Below are positions 60,293-64,000 of a DNA stretch of 64,000 nucleotides, in pieces. Made by a program: the position numbers and the translations under genes. Within the stretch, counting starts at the first letter, position 1; each line of letters opens with the position of its first letter. Origin of the DNA: Endomychus coccineus (lineage: Eukaryota > Arthropoda > Insecta > Coleoptera > Endomychidae); the NCBI GenBank assembly GCA_958510875.1, contig OY294072.1:5128501-5192500 (forward strand). The letters are read 5' to 3'. The notes below the pieces were generated by a model, which saw nothing but the letters and a program-made list of their open reading frames with translations, searched no databases and had not been told where the DNA came from.

Positions 60293-60365
60293 ACTGAAGT
60301 GGTGTAATTGGTAAACACCCTGGACTAGAAATCCAGAAATGTGGGTTCGAATCCCGCCTATGGTT
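60293..60365 (+). tRNA. tRNA-like gene, AGA anticodon, copy 6
   Basis: Body identical to copy 1. Only flank substitutions distinguish this unit. Confidence 0.6.
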
Positions 60366-60765
60366 CAATCTTTTACGTTTATTCATCTTTATAATCCTAT
60401 GTTAAATTATCTAAGTTATCTTCATAATTCAGAAAATTTAATTCTATATCTCTTAAGTTACATACACGATAGTGGCCAATTAGGCAAAGAAACTTTAAAC
60501 TTGTTTATAATTAACCAGAACAATTCTCAGTCAGTTCTATTGAAATATATAAGAACCGGGATGCTGACATTTGAATAAGACCTGTCAAGTAACTGCCAAC
60601 CATAGCAGTACTAACCTACAATCCTTACTTCAAAAAACGACTGAACTTCAGATGAATGTGCGTGAATAGTTGATCTATGGTAGGGCATCGAATCGCATTG
60701 TGTTCATCAATGATCTACTATCCTTTCAGAGGTTTATATTTACAAAAATATAAAAATCTAACAGG

Positions 60766-60838
60766 ACTGAAGTGGTGTAATTGGTAAACACCCTGGACTA
60801 GAAATCCAGAAATGTGGGTTCGAATCCCGGCTATGGTT
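60766..60838 (+). tRNA. tRNA-like gene, AGA anticodon, copy 7 (T-stem change)
   Basis: One C-to-G change at the last base of the T stem (CCCGC to CCCGG) breaks the closing pair. The unit also has several flank substitutions, making it the most diverged plus-strand copy. Confidence 0.55.
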
Positions 60839-61238
60839 CAATCTTTTACGTTTATTCATCTTTATAATCCTATGTTAAATTATCTAAGTTATCTTCATAA
60901 TTCGGAAAATTTAATTCTATATCTCTTAAGTTACATACACGATAGTGGACAATTAGGCAAAGAAACTTTAAACTTGTTTATAATTAACCAGAACAATTCT
61001 CAGTCAGTTCTATTGAAATATATAAGAATCGGGATGCTGTCATTTGAATGAGACCTGTCAAGTAACTGCCAACCATAGCAGTACTAACCTACAATCCTTA
61101 CTTCAAAAAACGACTGAATTTCAGATGAATGTGCGTGAATAGTTGATCTATGGTAGGGCATCGAATCGCATTGTGTTCATCAATGATCTACTATCCTTTC
61201 AGAGGTTTATATTTACAAAAATATAAAAATCTAACAGG

Positions 61239-61311
61239 ACTGAAGTGGTGTAATTGGTAAACACCCTGGACTAGAAATCCAGAAATGTGGGTTCGAATCC
61301 CGCCTATGGTT
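61239..61311 (+). tRNA. tRNA-like gene, AGA anticodon, copy 8
   Basis: Body identical to copy 1. Its downstream flank is cut by the (TA)n tract at 61405, which is the centre of a palindrome with copy 9. Confidence 0.6.
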
Positions 61312-61403
61312 CAATCTTTTACGTTTATTCATCTTTATAATCCTATGTTAAATTATCTAAGTTATCTTCATAATTCAGAAAATTTAATTCTATATCTCTT
61401 AAG

Positions 61404-61404
<1 letters not shown>

Positions 61405-61460
<56 letters not shown>
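61405..61460. repeat. (TA)n at the centre of a large palindrome
   Basis: 56 bases of pure TA are flanked by ctcttaagt on the left and acttaagag on the right. The unit sequence then runs outward in both directions, so arms of more than 400 bp are inverted around this tract. Confidence 0.95.
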
Positions 61461-61461
<1 letters not shown>

Positions 61462-61546
61462 CTTAAGAGATTAAATTTTCTGAATTATGAAGATAACTTA
61501 GATAATTTAACATAGGATTATAAAGATGAATAAACGTAAAAGATTG

Positions 61547-61619
61547 AACCATGGGCGGGATTCGAACCCACATTTCTGGATTTCTAGTCCAGGGTGTTTA
61601 CCAATTACACCACTTCAGT
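61547..61619 (-). tRNA. tRNA-like gene, AGA anticodon, copy 9 (acceptor change)
   Basis: Inverted relative to copy 8. One substitution in the 3' acceptor strand (CTATGGT to CCATGGT) adds a second mismatch to the acceptor stem. Confidence 0.55.
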
Positions 61620-61960
61620 CCTGTTAGATTTTTATATTTTTGTAAATATAAACCTCTGAAAGGATAGTAGATCATTGATGAACACAATGCGATTCGATGC
61701 CCTACCATAGATCAACTATTCACGCACATTCATCTGAAGTTCAGTCGTTTTTTGAAGTAAGGATTGTAGGTTAGTACTGCTATGGTTGGCAGTTACTTGA
61801 CAGGTCTTATTCAAATGACAGCATCCCGGTTCTTATATATTTCAATAGAACTGACTGAGAATTGTTCTGGTTAATTATAAACAAGTTTAAAGTTTCTTTG
61901 CCTAATTGGCCACTATCGTGTATGTAACTTAACAGAAAATTTAATTCTATATCTCTTAAG

Positions 61961-61961
<1 letters not shown>

Positions 61962-62033
<72 letters not shown>
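61962..62033. repeat. (TA)n at the right border of the array
   Basis: 72 bases of TA repeats follow the same cttaagt junction seen at 61405. Confidence 0.95.
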
Positions 62034-62037
<4 letters not shown>

Positions 62038-62874
62038 TCACTATATTCTGGGCGTCCTTACAAAAACGCGACCCTCAGCGTCCGGTCCAATTTTGTAACA
62101 GGGATTTATAAATTTTTGCGCATATACTCGATGTATCATAAACAGATGTTGCCTCACCAAATTTCAGCAAATTCTATGAAGTCATATACACTTCACTATA
62201 TTCTCAGCGTCCTTTCATAAAAACGAACCTTGGCGTCTACAACATATACGAAGCTTTCATATTACAGATTCCTGGGCGTCCCCACATATAAAAACTGTTT
62301 ACATGGCGGATGCCTGAGCGTCCTGCGGCGTTGTCACGATTATGTTCCAATAGCAGTACCGAGTAGAGGCAAGGTAGAAATATTCAGGTCCTCCCCGATG
62401 CACGAGTGCAATAGACACGGACCGTCAAATCAAAGGACGGTGAAACCGTTAGACAAACACTTACAACTCCTATGGTACCCGACTAGTAAAAGTAGACTGT
62501 TTATCTTCTGTGACGCAGAAAAATGAAACATAAGTTTCATCTGTATCAGAAATAAAAAGGGTCATGTCACATTTGTTCTTTGAACAAGATTAGTTAATCG
62601 TTCAGTTCAGTTCGTCTCCATTTTTCAGTGATATCATTGTAAAAAATTCTAGGTACCTATAAAACAATAATATAACAACTTTGATTTTTCGCATAATTCC
62701 GAATTGTTTCAGAATTTATCTTTTTTCTTACTTCCCATATCTTTGATAAAAAGTGTATATATCATCAACTTGCTGATCTTACATTGAATAACTATAAGCA
62801 GGATTCTGAAATAATCGTATCTGTAACTATTTGTAAGACAACATTACAAACAAAATAGAATTTTCTATTTTAAG
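62034..62874. other. stretch without a recognised gene; short diverged duplication
   Basis: The phrase actatattctgggcgtcctt near 62040 recurs as actatattctcagcgtcctt near 62193, and gcgtcc motifs recur up to 62310, suggesting an old tandem duplication of about 153 bp. The 98-codon frame at 62230-62526 shows no family motif. Confidence 0.4.
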
Positions 62875-63090
62875 GACAGAAAAAAATCGATTAACAGGTA
62901 CCGGCAAGAAGAGCAGCATCCTTCTTTGAAAAAATATTTGGATTCTTCAGAAACAAATGTTTTTCTGAGATTACCGATGATGCTTCCAGCAGATGTTCTT
63001 CCCACTGTACTATCTGATGACCCTGTAGAATGCCCATTTAATAATTACATCAGCAGATGCAAGATTCCCAACCGAAAAAGAACACTGTAA
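62875..63090 (+). pseudogene. exon-like coding stretch, unknown protein C-terminus
   Basis: After a possible acceptor (tttctattttaag at 62862-62874) a frame stays open for 71 codons to TAA at 63088. It has balanced composition, including RRLP-free segments such as VFLRLPMMLPADVLPTVLSD and ends YISRCKIPNRKRTL. There is no ATG at the start, so it would be an internal-to-terminal exon or a fragment. I do not recognise the family. Confidence 0.3.
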
Positions 63091-63627
63091 AATGACAAAA
63101 TAGAATTACCCAATAAATAAAATAAATTAAATAAAGTTTTGCTAAATTTTTTTACCAGACCATTGCCAAAGGAGAAAATGTTGTGAGTGAATGGCCCATT
63201 CATTCTACAAGGAGATATATGGTTGAAGTTTCTGTTGCAAACTTTTTGGCAAGTGTTTAACAGACTCGTCCAATAAGGAGAATTGTTCTGAATGGAAACA
63301 TTTGTCACTAGTACTATATAGACACAAAAAGAGTAACTATCATGCATACAATTTCGGATCTTGGTTGATTTTCTTAACTATAATATGAATGGGAGTAGAT
63401 CATTTACGTTCACTTGATGTACAACAAAATTTAATCAATACAGTTTTTATGTCCACAATGTCTAGCTTCACTTGGTACATCTACCAAACTGTATGAAAAT
63501 AATGATGAACATTTCTTGAAATAGGCAAGTTTTCAAAATTTAATTCTTTAATGGAGCAACATTACAAAAGTAATGACAACCAATAATACACCCGAACATT
63601 TCTTATGAATTTCTTCATAATAGATGA

Positions 63628-63789
63628 AGCCACTTCAATGAGTTAAAATATTTTTTTTTGATTTTTGGATACACTAAAAAAACGTCCAGCTTAACTGAAA
63701 TCTCCAGAAAATCGGCTGACAATTTATCATTAGATTTGGAAGATGAAGCACGTCAAGAGTTTGATGTTTATTGGGAAAGACTTATTTGA
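63628..63789 (+). pseudogene. second exon-like coding stretch, unknown
   Basis: A 53-codon frame ends at TGA 63787-63789. Its last part (SADNLSLDLEDEARQEFDVY) is acidic and well-ordered in composition. A possible acceptor (cgtccag) ends at 63689. It might belong with 62875-63090 to one decayed gene or transposon. No motif is recognised. Confidence 0.2.
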
Positions 63790-64000
63790 TGAAATTTGAT
63801 GTTTAAAATATCACGAATAGTCCATTAAATGAAGGTTTTTACCCACGGATTTTTAAGAGTGCTTCTTTATTTACGAAACTTGGCGAGTAGGTTCAGGGCG
63901 TATCCCATATTGCTTGTGATCAGTAAGGATGACCGCCTTCACGTGCCCCTAGGAAAAAAAGATCAAAAAATGATCGAAATTGAAAATAAATAATATTTTC
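63790..64000. other. window end, nothing recognised
   Basis: No gene, RNA or repeat was identified in the last 211 bases. Confidence 0.4.

Noticed and set aside
58305..61051. Six identical-looking 79-codon frames starting [10 protein letters not shown]
   Set aside because: Each begins in the T arm of the tRNA-like gene and is repeated only because the 473-bp unit is repeated; changes between units do not favour silent sites.

Overview
The window looks like repeat-dense, AT-rich eukaryotic nuclear DNA, most likely from an insect. The reasons are short spliceosomal introns (56-70 nt) inside coding regions, frequent taggtaggta-type motifs, and a mix of Helitron, CR1/jockey-like LINE, Penelope, BEL/Pao and mariner-type relics with several microsatellites. 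The species cannot be named from the sequence. There are no operons and no bacterial genes. Most short open frames are by-products of repeats.

Layout. 1-18 kb: fragments of a CR1/jockey-like LINE (1-175, 6228-6690, 9748-11235, 12132-13100) interleaved with copies of a long unclassified dispersed repeat, here called R (1.14-5.0, 6.69-8.88 and 13.96-17.6 kb). 18-21.7 kb: a small three-exon minus-strand gene of unknown function (96 aa, 18119-19026) with a 256-bp MITE in its second intron, then a 670-bp hairpin and two well-formed non-coding exons. 21.7-29.5 kb: a multi-exon Helitron Rep/helicase gene. Its third intron is enlarged by a 5'-truncated LINE inserted at the splice acceptor, and three coding lesions make it a recent pseudogene. 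31-51 kb: three more R copies (31.2-35.1, 39.8-43.2, 48.0-50.8 kb), a LINE copy cut off by a BEL/Pao fragment and a mariner-like fragment (36.5-39.8 kb), a LINE 3' end (43.3-44.3 kb), and a 148-bp satellite with two alternating monomer types (45.85-48.0 kb).

51-64 kb: a decayed Penelope-like element whose ends carry hammerhead-ribozyme-like cores in opposite orientation (51.0-52.8 kb); a 2.9-kb foldback element with 14-bp perfect inverted ends and G-rich tandem repeats (53.66-56.59 kb); then a tandem and inverted array of 473-bp units, each holding one tRNA-like gene (nine copies, 58.0-61.6 kb), broken by (TA)n tracts at palindromic junctions. The tRNA-like body resembles tRNA-Gln but has an AGA (Ser) anticodon and no long variable arm. 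Two short exon-like coding stretches end the window.

The most interesting items are the spliced 96-aa gene, the anticodon-shifted tRNA array and its inversions, the LINE that appears to have duplicated a Helitron splice acceptor, and the inverted hammerhead pair. Family names rest on motif recognition only; no database search was possible.
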